A DNA stretch of 64,000 nucleotides from assembly GCA_963802375.1 (NCBI GenBank), contig CAWDIJ010000005.1:124001-188000 (forward strand), read 5' to 3'. The number at the start of each line of letters is the position of its first letter. The first letter of the stretch is position 1. Below are positions 24,834-34,109 of the stretch, one piece after another. A model generated the notes under the pieces. The model was not told the DNA's origin. It did not search any database and was given only the letters and a program-made list of their open reading frames with translations. The DNA is from JACDAN01 sp963802375 (GTDB lineage Bacteria > Actinomycetota > Thermoleophilia > Gaiellales > Gaiellaceae). The position numbers and the translations under genes are program-made.

Positions 24834-25362
24834 CGACGAGCTCGTCCTCGGCTGGCGGAACTCCGAGTGGACGGGGATCGCGCCGTTCCTCGAAGAGGAC
24901 GTCGCGTTCTCGTCGATCGCGCAGAACGAGATCGGGCACGCGCGGGCGCTGTACGAGCTGGTCGCCGAGGAGATGGGCGGCACTGCCGACGAGCTCGCGT
25001 TCGACCGGTCACCGGGTGAGTACCGGCACTCGCGGCTCGCCGAGTTGCGCCTCGTCCCCGACTGGGCGATGACGCTCGCGCGCCACGTCCTCTACGAGGA
25101 GGCCGACGCGAAGCGCATCGAGGAGCTGAAGGCCTCCGACGACTCCGAGGTGGCCGGGCTCGCGGCCAAGATCGACCGTGAGGAGGCGTACCACCGGATG
25201 CACGCGCAGATGTGGGCCGAGCGGCTCGCCGGCGAGCCTCGTTACCTCCAGGCGCTCGAGGAGCTAAGTCCGTCGCTGGACGAGCCCGGCACGCCCGAGT
25301 TCGGCGAGCTCTGGGAGGAGATGACCGTGGTGCGCCGCTCGGTGGCAGGTGCGACATGGTGA
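24796..25362 (+). CDS. paaC: Phenylacetyl-CoA epoxidase structural subunit PaaC
   Basis: A 188-residue subunit, shorter than the roughly 250 of E. coli PaaC. The diagnostic start LPIADDELVLGWRNSEWTG is followed by QNEIGHARALYELVAEEMG and KIDREEAYHRMHAQMWAERL, the remnants of the ferritin-like fold. PaaC supports PaaA rather than carrying the active iron site. It begins at GTG 24796 inside paaB. The missing length is mostly at the C-terminus. Confidence 0.92.
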   Translation: MSERERLLLPIADDELVLGWRNSEWTGIAPFLEEDVAFSSIAQNEIGHARALYELVAEEMGGTADELAFDRSPGEYRHSRLAELRLVPDWAMTLARHVLYEEADAKRIEELKASDDSEVAGLAAKIDREEAYHRMHAQMWAERLAGEPRYLQALEELSPSLDEPGTPEFGELWEEMTVVRRSVAGATW

Positions 25363-25841
25363 CTGAGGCGCAGGTCTGGGACGCACTCGCCGAGATCCCC
25401 GATCCAGAGATCCCGGTGATCTCGCTCGTCGACCTCGGCGTGGTGCGCGGAGTGGAGGTCGAGGACGGGCGCGTGCGGGTCGAGTTCACGCCGACCTTCC
25501 TCGGCTGCCCGGCGCTCGAAGTGATGCGCGACCAGATGGCGGCGAAGGTGCGCGAGCTGGGCGGGGAGCCGGAGGTCGCGGTGATCTCGGACGACTCGTG
25601 GTCGACCGACCGCATCACGCCCGCGGGTCGCGAGAAGCTGCGCGCGGCGGGCTTCGCGCCGCCGGCGCCGCGCGAGCCGGGCGGGCCGCAACTCGTCCAG
25701 CTCCAGACAGGCGCGTTCCGCTGCCCCTACTGCGGCTCGACCGACACGCGGCTGGACAATCTCTTCGGCCCGACACCCTGCCGTTCGCTGCGCTACTGCA
25801 ACGGCTGCCGGCAGCCGTTCGAGCAGTTCAAGACGATCTAG
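25356..25841 (+). CDS. paaD: PaaD-like Fe-S/metal-site assembly protein
   Basis: A 161-residue protein. The N-terminal MIP18/DUF59 domain (residues 5-90) reads VWDALAEIPDPEIPVISLVD with LGVV and a GCPALEVM Cys. The C-terminus carries a zinc-ribbon: FRCPYCGSTDTRLDNLFGPT, then CRSLRYCNGCRQPFEQFK. PaaD is needed to mature the epoxidase. The ATG at 25356 overlaps the last residues of paaC by seven bases. Confidence 0.93.
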   Translation: MVTEAQVWDALAEIPDPEIPVISLVDLGVVRGVEVEDGRVRVEFTPTFLGCPALEVMRDQMAAKVRELGGEPEVAVISDDSWSTDRITPAGREKLRAAGFAPPAPREPGGPQLVQLQTGAFRCPYCGSTDTRLDNLFGPTPCRSLRYCNGCRQPFEQFKTI

Positions 25842-25845
25842 GAGG

Positions 25846-26400
25846 TTAGCCCTTCGCGTCAGTCTCGGGCGGCCACGGAAGACGCAACGGCACGTACTCG
25901 CCCGGCCAGTCGGCGTAGGCCTCGTCCGGCTCGTCGGTGTCCTTCGCGGCCGACGCGCCGTACTTCGCCGCCAGCTCGCTCGCCGGGTACAGCAGCGTCT
26001 CGACTTCGGGGCGCGAACCGATCATCAGGATCGCGCACGGCCCGTCGCCGGCGCCGACAATTATGTGGCGGGTCTCGGCCGGGCAGTGGAAGTAGTCCCA
26101 CTGCCGCAGCGGTCGTTCCTCATCTTCCACGAGCAGCGTGCACTCGCCCGAGAGCACGAGGAACCCTTCCTGCGCGTCCTCGGAGTGGTAGAGCGCGTTC
26201 GGCTCGCCCGGCGAGAGCACGCGAACGTGCACGCCGAAATCGCCGAACGGATGCTCGCGCGCCTCGATCGGGTACACCGCCCCACCCTTCTCCTCGTTGC
26301 GCACCGCGAGCGCTTCCGAGAGGTTGAGGACGAACCAGCCGTCCGACGTGACATAGCGGCCGTACGGAGTCTCAGCCAGGCTTGCTTCCTTCACGGGCAT
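25846..26400 (-). CDS. Cupin-domain protein
   Basis: A 184-residue protein. The cupin core lies at residues 60-130: HVRVLSPGEPNALYHSEDAQ, EGFLVLSGECTLLVEDEERP, and HCPAETRHIIVGAGDGP, which supply likely metal-binding His residues. Residues 130-184 form an acidic tail ending in RLPWPPETDAKG. Role unknown; cupins near aromatic-catabolic genes are sometimes dioxygenases or isomerases. ATG at 26400 follows GAGGAGGG. It converges on paaD with four bases between. Confidence 0.85.
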   Translation of the reverse strand: MPVKEASLAETPYGRYVTSDGWFVLNLSEALAVRNEEKGGAVYPIEAREHPFGDFGVHVRVLSPGEPNALYHSEDAQEGFLVLSGECTLLVEDEERPLRQWDYFHCPAETRHIIVGAGDGPCAILMIGSRPEVETLLYPASELAAKYGASAAKDTDEPDEAYADWPGEYVPLRLPWPPETDAKG

Positions 26401-26485
26401 TAGTCCCTCCTCACTGTCGCGGCACGGAGATAGCTGACGACGCAGTTCTCGCACATCCGCATCGCCCAAGCAGCACGATCCACGC

Positions 26486-27568
26486 GTGCCGATCGGCTAC
26501 CTGTTCACGACGCTGCTCGTCGCCTGGGGCACGTTCTTCGCGGTCGCCGCGCCTCGCCCGCGGCGGTCGAGACGGTCGAGCCTGAGCTTCTGGTTCGGCT
26601 TCCTCCTGAACGAGCTGCCCTTCCTGGCGTTCTTCTGGCTGCTCGCTTCCACGCTGCTCGCGCTCGCGCAGGGCGATCTGAATAACCCGGTCGGCCGGCT
26701 CGGCCTCGGGGTCGCCGTGCTGGCGACGGCCGGACTGGTCGTGATCGTCCGCCGCAGCCTGCGGGCCCGCCCTGTGATCGACAAGACCCTGCGCCGGGAT
26801 CTGGGTGTCGCATTGCGGCCGGGCCTGCCGTGGGCGCGAATCCTGTTTGCGCCCTTCACCTTCCGCCACCGCAAGGTCGATCGGATCTCCGACATCCGCT
26901 ACGGCGAGGCCGGCCGCGCAAACCTCCTGGACGTCTACCGCCGCCGTGACCGGCCGTCGGGCTGCCCGACGCTGATCCACCTTCACGGCGGGGCGTTTCG
27001 CAGCGGTCGGAAGAGCCGAGAAGGGCGACCGCTCTTCCACCGCCTCGCGAGCCGGGGATGGGTGTGCATCAGCGCGAACTACCGGCTCGCCGGAGAAGGG
27101 CGCTTTCCGGATCCGTTGATCGACGCCAGGAAGGTCATCGCCTGGGTCCGCGAGCACGGATCCGAGTACGGCGCCGACCCGAACGTCCTGTTCGTTGCCG
27201 GCAGCTCGGCAGGCGGCCACCTAGCTTCCACGTCGGCGCTCACGGACACGTCCGTCACCGGGGCGATCTCCCTGTACGGCTACTACGGGCCCGTAGGGGG
27301 TGACGACCCTGCGACTTCACCGCACGCGCACGTCACCTCGGACGCACCACCGTTTTTCGTCGTCCACGGCGACCGCGACACGGTCGCCGTCGTCGATGAC
27401 GCCCGCCAGTTTGTCGAGGCGTTGCGCGGCGTCTCGACGCAGCCCGTGGTCTACGCCGAGCTCCCGGGAGCGCACCACACCTTCGACGTCTTCCACTCGA
27501 TTCGCCTCGAGTCGGTGATCGCAGGGATCGAGGCCTTCGCCGACCGGGTCCGGGCGGCGGCGGTCTAG
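26486..27568 (+). CDS. Membrane-anchored HSL-type esterase/lipase
   Basis: A 360-residue protein. Residues 1-95 hold three hydrophobic segments that anchor it. The catalytic domain follows with the HSL oxyanion motif IHLHGGAFRSG (about residue 165), the nucleophile elbow VAGSSAGGHLAST (Ser about 237), and an acid/His pair in HGDRDTVAVV and GAHHTFDVF. This is the alpha/beta-hydrolase fold used by hormone-sensitive-lipase-like esterases on short acyl esters. It starts at GTG 26486. Its TAG stop forms part of a probable -10 box for the next gene. Confidence 0.85.
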   Translation: MPIGYLFTTLLVAWGTFFAVAAPRPRRSRRSSLSFWFGFLLNELPFLAFFWLLASTLLALAQGDLNNPVGRLGLGVAVLATAGLVVIVRRSLRARPVIDKTLRRDLGVALRPGLPWARILFAPFTFRHRKVDRISDIRYGEAGRANLLDVYRRRDRPSGCPTLIHLHGGAFRSGRKSREGRPLFHRLASRGWVCISANYRLAGEGRFPDPLIDARKVIAWVREHGSEYGADPNVLFVAGSSAGGHLASTSALTDTSVTGAISLYGYYGPVGGDDPATSPHAHVTSDAPPFFVVHGDRDTVAVVDDARQFVEALRGVSTQPVVYAELPGAHHTFDVFHSIRLESVIAGIEAFADRVRAAAV

Positions 27569-27571
27569 GCT
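27566..27571 (+). promoter_or_regulatory. Candidate -10 box (TAGGCT) for leaderless methyltransferase
   Basis: TAGGCT, whose TAG is the stop codon of the esterase, ends six bases before GTG 27578. Spacing suits transcription starting at or next to the start codon. Confidence 0.5.
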
Positions 27572-27577
27572 TCGCCG

Positions 27578-28307
27578 GTGCCCGAAAACCACTTCGGCGA
27601 GGGGGTCGCGGAGCGGTACGACGAGTCGTCCGCGGACATGTTCGACCCCGCGGTTGTGGATCCGGCCGTGGACTTCCTCGCCGCCCTGGCCGGGCAAGGC
27701 GCGGCCCTCGAGCTCGGCATCGGCACCGGTCGCATCGCGCTGCCGCTCGCCGGCCGCGGCGTGCGCGTCCACGGCATCGACCTCTCGGAGGCGATGGTTG
27801 CCCAACTTCGGGCGAAACCGGGCTCCGAGGCGATCGGCGTCACCATCGGCGACTTCGCGACCACGAGGGTGGACGGCACTTTCTCACTCGCGTACCTCGT
27901 CTTCAACACGATCGGGAACCTGACGACGCAGGACGAGCAGGTGGCGTGCTTCGAGAACGTGGCCGACCACCTCGAGCCCGGCGGCTGCTTCGTGATCGAG
28001 ACCGGTGTGCCGTCGGTGCGTCGGGTGCCTCCCGGCGAGACGTTTCGGGTCTTCGACTTCGGTCCGACACACGTCGGCGTCGACGAGCTCGATCCGGCCA
28101 CGCAGGGTCTCATCTCGCACCACTTCTCGCTCGTCGACGGCGAGTGGGAGCTCGGCTCGACCCCGTTCCGCTACGTGTGGCCTGCGGAGCTCGACCTGAT
28201 GGCCCGACTCGCCGGCATGAGGCTGCGCGAGCGCTGGAGCGGGTGGAATCGCGAGCCGTTCACCAGCGAGAGCACGCAAGCACGTCTCCGCGTGGGAGAA
28301 ACCCTGA
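27578..28307 (+). CDS. SAM-dependent methyltransferase, one apparent frameshift
   Basis: A class I methyltransferase of about 242 residues after correction. Motif I is ALELGIGTGRIALPLAGRGV with the acidic GIDLSEAMV, and later LVFNTIGNLTTQDEQVACFE and VADHLEPGGCFVIETGVPSV. Near 28276-28277 an extra base breaks the frame: the downstream frame reads KHVSAWEKP and stops at 28305-28307, the usual family end. Uncorrected, the frame would run to 28450 and into the coxS-type gene. Substrate unknown. Confidence 0.85.
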
Positions 28308-28440
28308 CCCTCGCTTGGCTTAGCGCTCGGGGCGGATGGCTGTGGAAAACCGTGGAGGCGAGGCGTAGAGTCGCCTCGGCGCCGGAAGAGGCGCGTCGCT
28401 TCTTTCGCCGCGAATCCGGCCGACGACCGAGGGAGGGCCG

Positions 28441-28902
28441 ATGGACGTAGCGATCACCGTCAACGGTGTGCGGCGGGAAGCCGACCTGGAGGCGAGAACG
28501 CTCTTAGCGGACTTCATCCGTGACCACGTCGGGTTGACGGGCACGAAGGTCGCATGCGACACGTCGCAGTGCGGTTCGTGCACGATCGACCTCGACGGCA
28601 AGATCGTGAAGTCGTGCACGGTGCTGGCGGTGCAGGCCGACGGAAAGGCCGTCACGACGATCGAAGGGCTGGCCTCGAACGGGACGCTCCACGCCGTGCA
28701 GGAAGCCTTCCGCGAGAAGCACGGCCTGCAGTGCGGCTACTGCACGCCCGGGATGATCATGGTCACCGTCGATCTGCTCGCCGAAAGCCCGAACCCGACC
28801 GACGAGGAGATCCGGCACGCGCTGGAGGGGAATCTCTGCCGCTGCACCGGCTACGAGAACATCGTGCACGCCGTGCACGAGGCGGCGGGGGTGGCGCGAT
28901 GA
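28441..28902 (+). CDS. Molybdo-hydroxylase 2Fe-2S subunit (CoxS/XdhC type)
   Basis: A 153-residue [2Fe-2S] protein. The plant-ferredoxin Cys set is CDTSQCGSCTIDLDGKIVKSC (split as CDTSQCGSCTID and KSC), and the second cluster set is LQCGYCTPGMIM with NLCRCTGYENIV. It passes electrons from the Mo site to the FAD subunit. It heads a complete three-gene S-L-M set. A GAGGGAGGGCCG site precedes the ATG. The 133 bases between the corrected methyltransferase stop and this ATG hold no other gene. Confidence 0.95.
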   Translation: MDVAITVNGVRREADLEARTLLADFIRDHVGLTGTKVACDTSQCGSCTIDLDGKIVKSCTVLAVQADGKAVTTIEGLASNGTLHAVQEAFREKHGLQCGYCTPGMIMVTVDLLAESPNPTDEEIRHALEGNLCRCTGYENIVHAVHEAAGVAR

Positions 28903-31295
28903 CGACGACTGCGGAAGCCCCCACACAGCTCGTCGGCCAGCCCGTCAGGCGGGTCGAGGACCCGAGCCTGATCACCGGCGCGGCGAAGTACCTCGACGAT
29001 CTCAAGCTGCCCGGGATGACGCACGTGTCGATCCTGCGGTCGCCGTTCGCGCACGCCCGGATCACGTCGATCGACACGACGAAGGCGGCCGGCGCTCCGG
29101 GCGTCGTCGGGGTCTTCACCGGCAAGGACTTCGAGGACATCCCCGCCCTCCCGTGCGCGTGGCAGGCCGGAGGCGTCGAGAATTTCGTCAACACCCCGCG
29201 AGTGCTCGAGATCGACCGGGTCACGTTCACCGGCGCCGGTGTCGCCGCCGTCGTGGCGGAGAGCAAGTACGCGGCCGAGGACGCGCTCGGTCTGATCGAG
29301 GTCGAGTACGAGCCGCTCGACGTCGTCGTCGACGTCGAAGAGGCGGCAGCCGAAGGCGCGCCCCAACTGCACGAGAACGCGCCCGGCAACATCGTCATGG
29401 ACTGGTCCGTCGGCGACGCGGAGGCGACGGACAAGGCGCTGGCTGAGGCCGAGGTCGTCGTCAAGGAGCGGCTCGTCAACCAGCGCCTGATCCCGAACCC
29501 GATGGAGGCACGCGGCGCGGCCGCCACGTACGAGCCGGCCACCGGCCAGTACACGGTCTGGATGACCTCGCAGGACCCGCACATCATGCGGCTGCTGATG
29601 ACGGCCTTCGTGTTCGGGATTCCGGAGACGAAGATGCGCTGCATCGCGCTCCACGTCGGCGGCGGCTTCGGCACGAAGATCTTCCTCTACCACGAGTACG
29701 TGCTCATGGCGGCCCTGGCCCAGAGGATCGGCCGGCCGGTCAAGTGGATGGAGACGCGGCGCGAGAACTACGTCGCGACCACGCACGGCCGCGACCACGT
29801 CGCCCACCTCGAGGTCGGGGCGAACCGGGACGGAACGATCACGGCGCTGAAGACGAAGACCTACGCGAACCTCGGCGGGGTCCTGTCCACGATCGCACCC
29901 GGCATTCCAACCACGCTCTACGGGCGGATGCTCTCCGGCGCCTACCGGTTCCCGAACATCCACTGCCAGGTGCTCGGCGTCTACTCGAACACCGGCATGG
30001 TCGACGCCTACCGCGGCGCCGGCCGGCCGGAGGCGACGTACCTCGTCGAGCGCGCCGTCGACCTCGTCGCGCGGGAGCTCGAGCTCGACCCGGTCGAGGT
30101 GCGCCGGAAGAACTTCATCCCGCCCGACGCGTTCCCCTACGACCCCGTTGGGATCCTCAAGGGTCTGAAGTACGACACCGGCGACTATGAGAAGGCGCTC
30201 GATCGCGCGCTCGAGATCCTCGGCTACGAGGAGTTCCGCCGGGAGCAGGAGGAGGCCCGGAAGCAGGGCCGCTACCGCGGGATCGGCTTCTCGACCTATG
30301 TGGAGATCTGCGGCGCGGCGCCCTCCGCCTGGATCGGAACGGTCGGTGAGGGCTGGGGCGCCTCGATGTGGGAGAGCGCCAACATCCGAGTCCACCTGAC
30401 CGGCAAGGTCGCGGTCACGATCGGGACGCAGCCGCAGGGCCAGGGGCATGCGACCACGGTCTCGCAGGTGGTTGCGTCCGAGCTCGGGATCCCGATCGAG
30501 GACGTCACCGTGGAGATCGGCGACACGTTGAACACGCCGTTCGGCTACGGCACGTACGCGAGCCGCTCGGCAGCCGTCGGCGCGGTCGCGGTCTACAACA
30601 GCCTCCAGAAGATCAAGGCCAAGGTTCGCCGGATCGCCGCGCACATGCTCGAGGCGGATGCCGACGACATCGTCTTCGAGGGCGGAAAGGCGTTCGTCAA
30701 GGGCGCGCCCGACAACGCGAAGACGATCCAGGAGATCGCCGGAGCAGCCGCGCTCGCGTACGACCTGCCCGAGAACGAGGAGCCGTTCCTCGACGACACG
30801 ACCTACTACGACCCGCCGAACTGCACGTTCCCGTTCGGAACGCACATCGCAGTCGTGGACATCGACCCCGAGACCGGGGAGGTGAAGCTCGAGCGCTACA
30901 TCGCGGTCGACGACGTCGGCAAGGTGATCAACCCGATGATCGTCGACGGCCAGGTACACGGCGGCATCGCCCAGGGCATCGCACAGGCGCTCTGGGAGTA
31001 CGGCACGTACAACGAGAGCGGCCAGCTCGTGACGGGCTCGATGATGCACTACGCCGTCCCGAAGGCCGACTTCTTCCCCGCGTTCGAGGTCGAGCGCACC
31101 GAGACGCCGACCGACGTCAACCCGCTCGGCGTCAAGGGCGCCGGCGAGACGGGGACGATCGCGTCGACGCCTGCAGTCGCGAACGCAGTCATGGACGCGC
31201 TCGCGCCGCTCGGGATCCGGCACCTCGACATGCCGTTCACACCGGAACGGGTGTGGCGGGCGATGCGAGCTGCAAACGGCGGAGGGGAGGCGTGA
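28899..31295 (+). CDS. Molybdo-hydroxylase large subunit, CoxL form II-like
   Basis: A 798-residue Mo-binding subunit. N-terminal RVEDPSLITGAAKYLDDLKL is typical. The residue pattern AYRGAGRPEATYLVERAVDL, at about residue 369 on, is the form II motif AYRGAGR rather than the AYXCSFR of the CO-oxidising form I. Glu of the active site lies in VKGAGETGTIASTP. The Q-loop region LHVGGGFGTKIFLYHEY is intact. Form II enzymes are of uncertain substrate; CO oxidation should not be assumed. Overlaps the small subunit gene by ATGA. Confidence 0.93.
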   Translation: MTTTAEAPTQLVGQPVRRVEDPSLITGAAKYLDDLKLPGMTHVSILRSPFAHARITSIDTTKAAGAPGVVGVFTGKDFEDIPALPCAWQAGGVENFVNTPRVLEIDRVTFTGAGVAAVVAESKYAAEDALGLIEVEYEPLDVVVDVEEAAAEGAPQLHENAPGNIVMDWSVGDAEATDKALAEAEVVVKERLVNQRLIPNPMEARGAAATYEPATGQYTVWMTSQDPHIMRLLMTAFVFGIPETKMRCIALHVGGGFGTKIFLYHEYVLMAALAQRIGRPVKWMETRRENYVATTHGRDHVAHLEVGANRDGTITALKTKTYANLGGVLSTIAPGIPTTLYGRMLSGAYRFPNIHCQVLGVYSNTGMVDAYRGAGRPEATYLVERAVDLVARELELDPVEVRRKNFIPPDAFPYDPVGILKGLKYDTGDYEKALDRALEILGYEEFRREQEEARKQGRYRGIGFSTYVEICGAAPSAWIGTVGEGWGASMWESANIRVHLTGKVAVTIGTQPQGQGHATTVSQVVASELGIPIEDVTVEIGDTLNTPFGYGTYASRSAAVGAVAVYNSLQKIKAKVRRIAAHMLEADADDIVFEGGKAFVKGAPDNAKTIQEIAGAAALAYDLPENEEPFLDDTTYYDPPNCTFPFGTHIAVVDIDPETGEVKLERYIAVDDVGKVINPMIVDGQVHGGIAQGIAQALWEYGTYNESGQLVTGSMMHYAVPKADFFPAFEVERTETPTDVNPLGVKGAGETGTIASTPAVANAVMDALAPLGIRHLDMPFTPERVWRAMRAANGGGEA

Positions 31296-32158
31296 TGTAC
31301 ACGATGCGTCCAGCCGAGTTCGAGTACCACCGGCCGACGAGCCTCGACGAGGCGATCTCCCTGCTCGGCGAGGTCGAAGGCTCGCGGGCGATCGCCGGCG
31401 GCCACAGCCTGCTCCCGATGATGAAGCTGCGGCTGGCCAACCCACCCGCACTCGTCGATCTGGCAGGCATCCCCGGCCTTGACGGCATCTCGGGGAACGG
31501 AGACCTCACGATCGGAGCGCTCGCCACCCACGCGTCCGTGGCGGCATCCGAGGTTGCGATCGGGATCGCGCCGGTCGTCCCGGAAACAGCGGCGCTGGTC
31601 GGGGACAGGCAGGTGCGGAACCGCGGCACGATGGGCGGGAGCGTCGCCCAGGCCGATCCGGGCGCCGACTACCCGACCCTGCTGAAGGCGCTCGGCGCCA
31701 CGATCACGGCGACCGGCAAGGACGGCGAGCGCGAGATCGCCGCGGACGACTTCTTCCGCGGCATGTTCGCGACGGCGCTCGAGCCCGGAGAGCTCGTCAC
31801 GTCGGTAAGGGTGCCGGCCACGGGGCCTGGGACGGGAGCTGCGTACCTGAAGCACGCGCATCCGGCCTCGCGGTACGCGGTCGTCGGCGTCGCGGCCGTG
31901 GTGACCGTCGAGAACGGGAGTTGCACGAGCGCCCGTGTGACGGTCGGCGGCCTGACGGCGCCTCCGGTGGACGCCGCGACCGAGTCGCTCGTCGGCGGCC
32001 CCGGCTCCGAGGAGGCGATCGCGGCAGCCGCCGAGAAGGTGCCGGAGTCGCTCCCTGACGCCGCCGGCGACACCTACGCGTCGGGCGAATACCGGAAGCA
32101 CCTCGCCACGGTGCTCGCGAAGCGTGCGCTCAGGGAGGCCTTCGAGCGGGCCGCGTGA
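31295..32158 (+). CDS. Molybdo-hydroxylase FAD subunit (CoxM type)
   Basis: A 287-residue FAD-binding subunit. It has the FAD motifs AGGHSLLPMMKLRLANP (about residues 32-48) and NRGTMGGSVAQADPGADYPT (about 110-129), then the C-terminal CO_deh_flav_C region. It donates electrons from the Fe-S subunit to the final acceptor. Start: ATG 31295 overlaps the large-subunit stop by one base; a GTG three bases earlier is possible. It ends the S-L-M set and converges on the CoxE-like gene. Confidence 0.93.
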   Translation: MYTMRPAEFEYHRPTSLDEAISLLGEVEGSRAIAGGHSLLPMMKLRLANPPALVDLAGIPGLDGISGNGDLTIGALATHASVAASEVAIGIAPVVPETAALVGDRQVRNRGTMGGSVAQADPGADYPTLLKALGATITATGKDGEREIAADDFFRGMFATALEPGELVTSVRVPATGPGTGAAYLKHAHPASRYAVVGVAAVVTVENGSCTSARVTVGGLTAPPVDAATESLVGGPGSEEAIAAAAEKVPESLPDAAGDTYASGEYRKHLATVLAKRALREAFERAA

Positions 32159-32173
32159 TTGTGTTGGAGCCTC

Positions 32174-33217
32174 TCAGCTCAGATCCAGCCGCTCGAGCTC
32201 GGACCCGAGCTCTTCGAGGCTGGCCAGGTTGTGCCCGGCGGCGAAGAGGTCGACGTACGGCAGCGCCGCGTGCATGCCGCGCGCGAGCGGCTCGTATGCC
32301 TCGTCTCCCTTGAGCGGGTTCAGCCAGATCACCCGGTAGGCGAGGCGCTGAAGGCGAGCCATCTGCTCGGCGAGGAGCCCCGGATCGCCGATCTCGAGGC
32401 CGTCCGAGCAGAGGACGACGACGCCGCCGCGAACGAGCCCCCGGTGCCCGTACTCGTCGAGCAGCCCCTTCAGGGACTCGCCGATCAGCGTGCCTCCGTT
32501 CCAGTCGACGACCTCGGCGGCGGCGCGATCGAGCGCGTCATCAGGCCGGGCGACGGCGAGCGCGCGCGTCACCCGCGTCAGCCGCGTGCCGAAGCAGAAC
32601 GCCTCCCAGCGCCGGTCGGCCCGGAGAGCCGCATGTGCAAAGACGAGCAGCGCCCGCGAGTAGTCCGCCATCGACCCCGACACGTCGAGGACGAGGACGA
32701 GCCGCCTGGGGCGACGTCGGCGCGCGCGGAAGCGGCGCTCGAGCGGCTCGCCGGCGGTTCGGAACGAGCGCCGCAGCGTCCGGCGCAGGTCCGGGACGCC
32801 CGAGCGCGCCGACACGAAGCGACGGGTACGGCGGCGCGGCACGGTCAGGCTCAGCTGCGCCAGGAGCACGGCGAGCTGCTCGAGCTCCTCCTGCGAGCAG
32901 TGGGCGAAGCTCTTGTGCCGAAGCAGCTCGATCGGGCTCGCGAGCGCGAGCTCCTCCTCGATGACGACGGCGTCGGCAGAGTGGGGCGAAGGAGCCGGAG
33001 TCTCTTCGCCGCCGAAGAAGGTGCGAAAGACCCGGTCGTACACGGGGATCTGGTCGCGGCGGCCGACGAGTGTCGCGCGTCCGGCCCAGTAGAGGTCGTC
33101 CGGGGAGAGCAGCGCCGCCGCGCGGCAGAAGGAGGCGATCCTCCCGGTGCCGACCGGTACTCCTTCGCGGCGGAGCGCCCGCCCGAAGGCGGTCAGGGCG
33201 CCGACCGCGTCAGTCAA
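32174..33217 (-). CDS. CoxE-like VWA-domain protein
   Basis: A 347-residue protein with a von Willebrand A domain in its C-terminal half: LVLVLDVSGSMADYSRALLV carries the MIDAS motif DVSGS, and VVVLCSDGLEIGDPG the downstream Asp. The N-terminal helical half contains ALRREGVPVGTGRIASFCRA, typical of CoxE. With CoxD it helps mature Mo-hydroxylases, including sulfuration of the active site. No ATG or GTG fits the conserved N-terminus; TTG 33217, overlapping the CoxD-like stop by eight bases, is the best start. Confidence 0.85.
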   Translation of the reverse strand: MTDAVGALTAFGRALRREGVPVGTGRIASFCRAAALLSPDDLYWAGRATLVGRRDQIPVYDRVFRTFFGGEETPAPSPHSADAVVIEEELALASPIELLRHKSFAHCSQEELEQLAVLLAQLSLTVPRRRTRRFVSARSGVPDLRRTLRRSFRTAGEPLERRFRARRRRPRRLVLVLDVSGSMADYSRALLVFAHAALRADRRWEAFCFGTRLTRVTRALAVARPDDALDRAAAEVVDWNGGTLIGESLKGLLDEYGHRGLVRGGVVVLCSDGLEIGDPGLLAEQMARLQRLAYRVIWLNPLKGDEAYEPLARGMHAALPYVDLFAAGHNLASLEELGSELERLDLS

Positions 33218-34106
33218 GCTCGGCGAGGACGGGCTCGACCCGTCCGAGATCCTCGCGGTTCTTGACCACCCAGCCGAGCGTCTGGCGGCCGTGGTCGCCG
33301 TCCGCTGATTCCGCACCCAGGTGGGAAAGCGCCTGCGCCCAGTCGATTGCCTCGGCCGCACCGGGCCGTTTGACCAAGTCGAGCTCGCGCAACCGCGCGA
33401 CTGCGTGCGCAACCGACCGCGCCAGCGGCTCCGAGACATCGGGCGCGCGGAGCCGGATGATCGCCACCTCGCGCTCCAGGTCCGGGAACTCGATCCAGTG
33501 GTAGAGACACCTCCGTTTGAGCGCGTCGTGGAGCTCGCGCGTCCGGTTCGAGGTGATCACGACCGCCGGCGGCTCCGGCGCGGCGATCGTCCCGAGCTCC
33601 GGAACGGTGACCGCGAAGTCGGAGAGCACTTCGAGCAGGAACGCCTCGAACTCGTCGTCGGCCCGGTCGAGCTCGTCGATCAACAGCACGGCTCCGGCGC
33701 CCGAGCGAATCGCCCGGAGCAGAGGCCGCTCGACAAGGAAGTCCGGCCCGTAGAGCTCCTCCACCCGCGTGCCGGGCTCGACCTCGCCCGCCTGGAGCGC
33801 CCGCGCGTAGAGGAGCTGCCGGGCGTAGTCCCACTCGTAGAGCGCCTGCGACGCGTCGATTCCCTCGTAGCACTGGAGCCTGATCAGCTCCGCGGAGAGG
33901 ATGCGGGCGAGCGTCTTGCCGACCTCCGTCTTGCCGACGCCGGCCTCTCCTTCGAGCAGCAGCGGGCGGCGCATCGCGAGCGCGAGGAAGATCGCGGTCG
34001 CGAGCCCGCGATCGGGAAGGTACGACTCCTCGGCGAGCGCTCGCTCGACGTCTTCGACGGATTCGAACGACACGCCGAGATCGTAGGGGAGAGGGCTAGG
34101 CTCCAC
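33210..34106 (-). CDS. CoxD-like MoxR AAA ATPase
   Basis: A 298-residue AAA protein. Walker A LLEGEAGVGKTEVGKTLARI (about residues 50-69), Walker B AVLLIDELDRADDEFEAF, sensor VVITSNRTRELHDALKRRC. CoxD-type MoxR ATPases remodel the apo Mo-hydroxylase during active-site assembly, together with CoxE. Start is GTG 34106, three bases from the divergent MFS start. The pair CoxD-CoxE is on the opposite strand to coxSLM and converges on it. Confidence 0.88.
   Translation of the reverse strand: MEPSPLPYDLGVSFESVEDVERALAEESYLPDRGLATAIFLALAMRRPLLLEGEAGVGKTEVGKTLARILSAELIRLQCYEGIDASQALYEWDYARQLLYARALQAGEVEPGTRVEELYGPDFLVERPLLRAIRSGAGAVLLIDELDRADDEFEAFLLEVLSDFAVTVPELGTIAAPEPPAVVITSNRTRELHDALKRRCLYHWIEFPDLEREVAIIRLRAPDVSEPLARSVAHAVARLRELDLVKRPGAAEAIDWAQALSHLGAESADGDHGRQTLGWVVKNREDLGRVEPVLAELD
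34097..34102 (+). promoter_or_regulatory. Candidate -10 box (TAGGCT) for leaderless MFS gene
   Basis: TAGGCT ends seven bases before GTG 34110, the spacing expected if transcription starts on the start codon. It lies inside the 5' end of the opposite CoxD-like gene. Confidence 0.5.
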
Positions 34107-34109
34107 CCG

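Noticed and set aside
28308..28450. C-terminal extension of the methyltransferase into the CoxS-like gene.
   Set aside because: The extra residues look unlike the family, and the KHVSAWEKP end in the next frame is the normal C-terminus.
28554..31451. Long open frames antisense to the molybdo-hydroxylase and many other genes.
   Set aside because: They are Arg/Ala/Gly-rich shadows expected at this GC content and show no family motifs.
28441..32158. Calling the S-L-M set a true CO dehydrogenase.
   Set aside because: The large subunit has AYRGAGR, the form II motif, so CO use is not supported.
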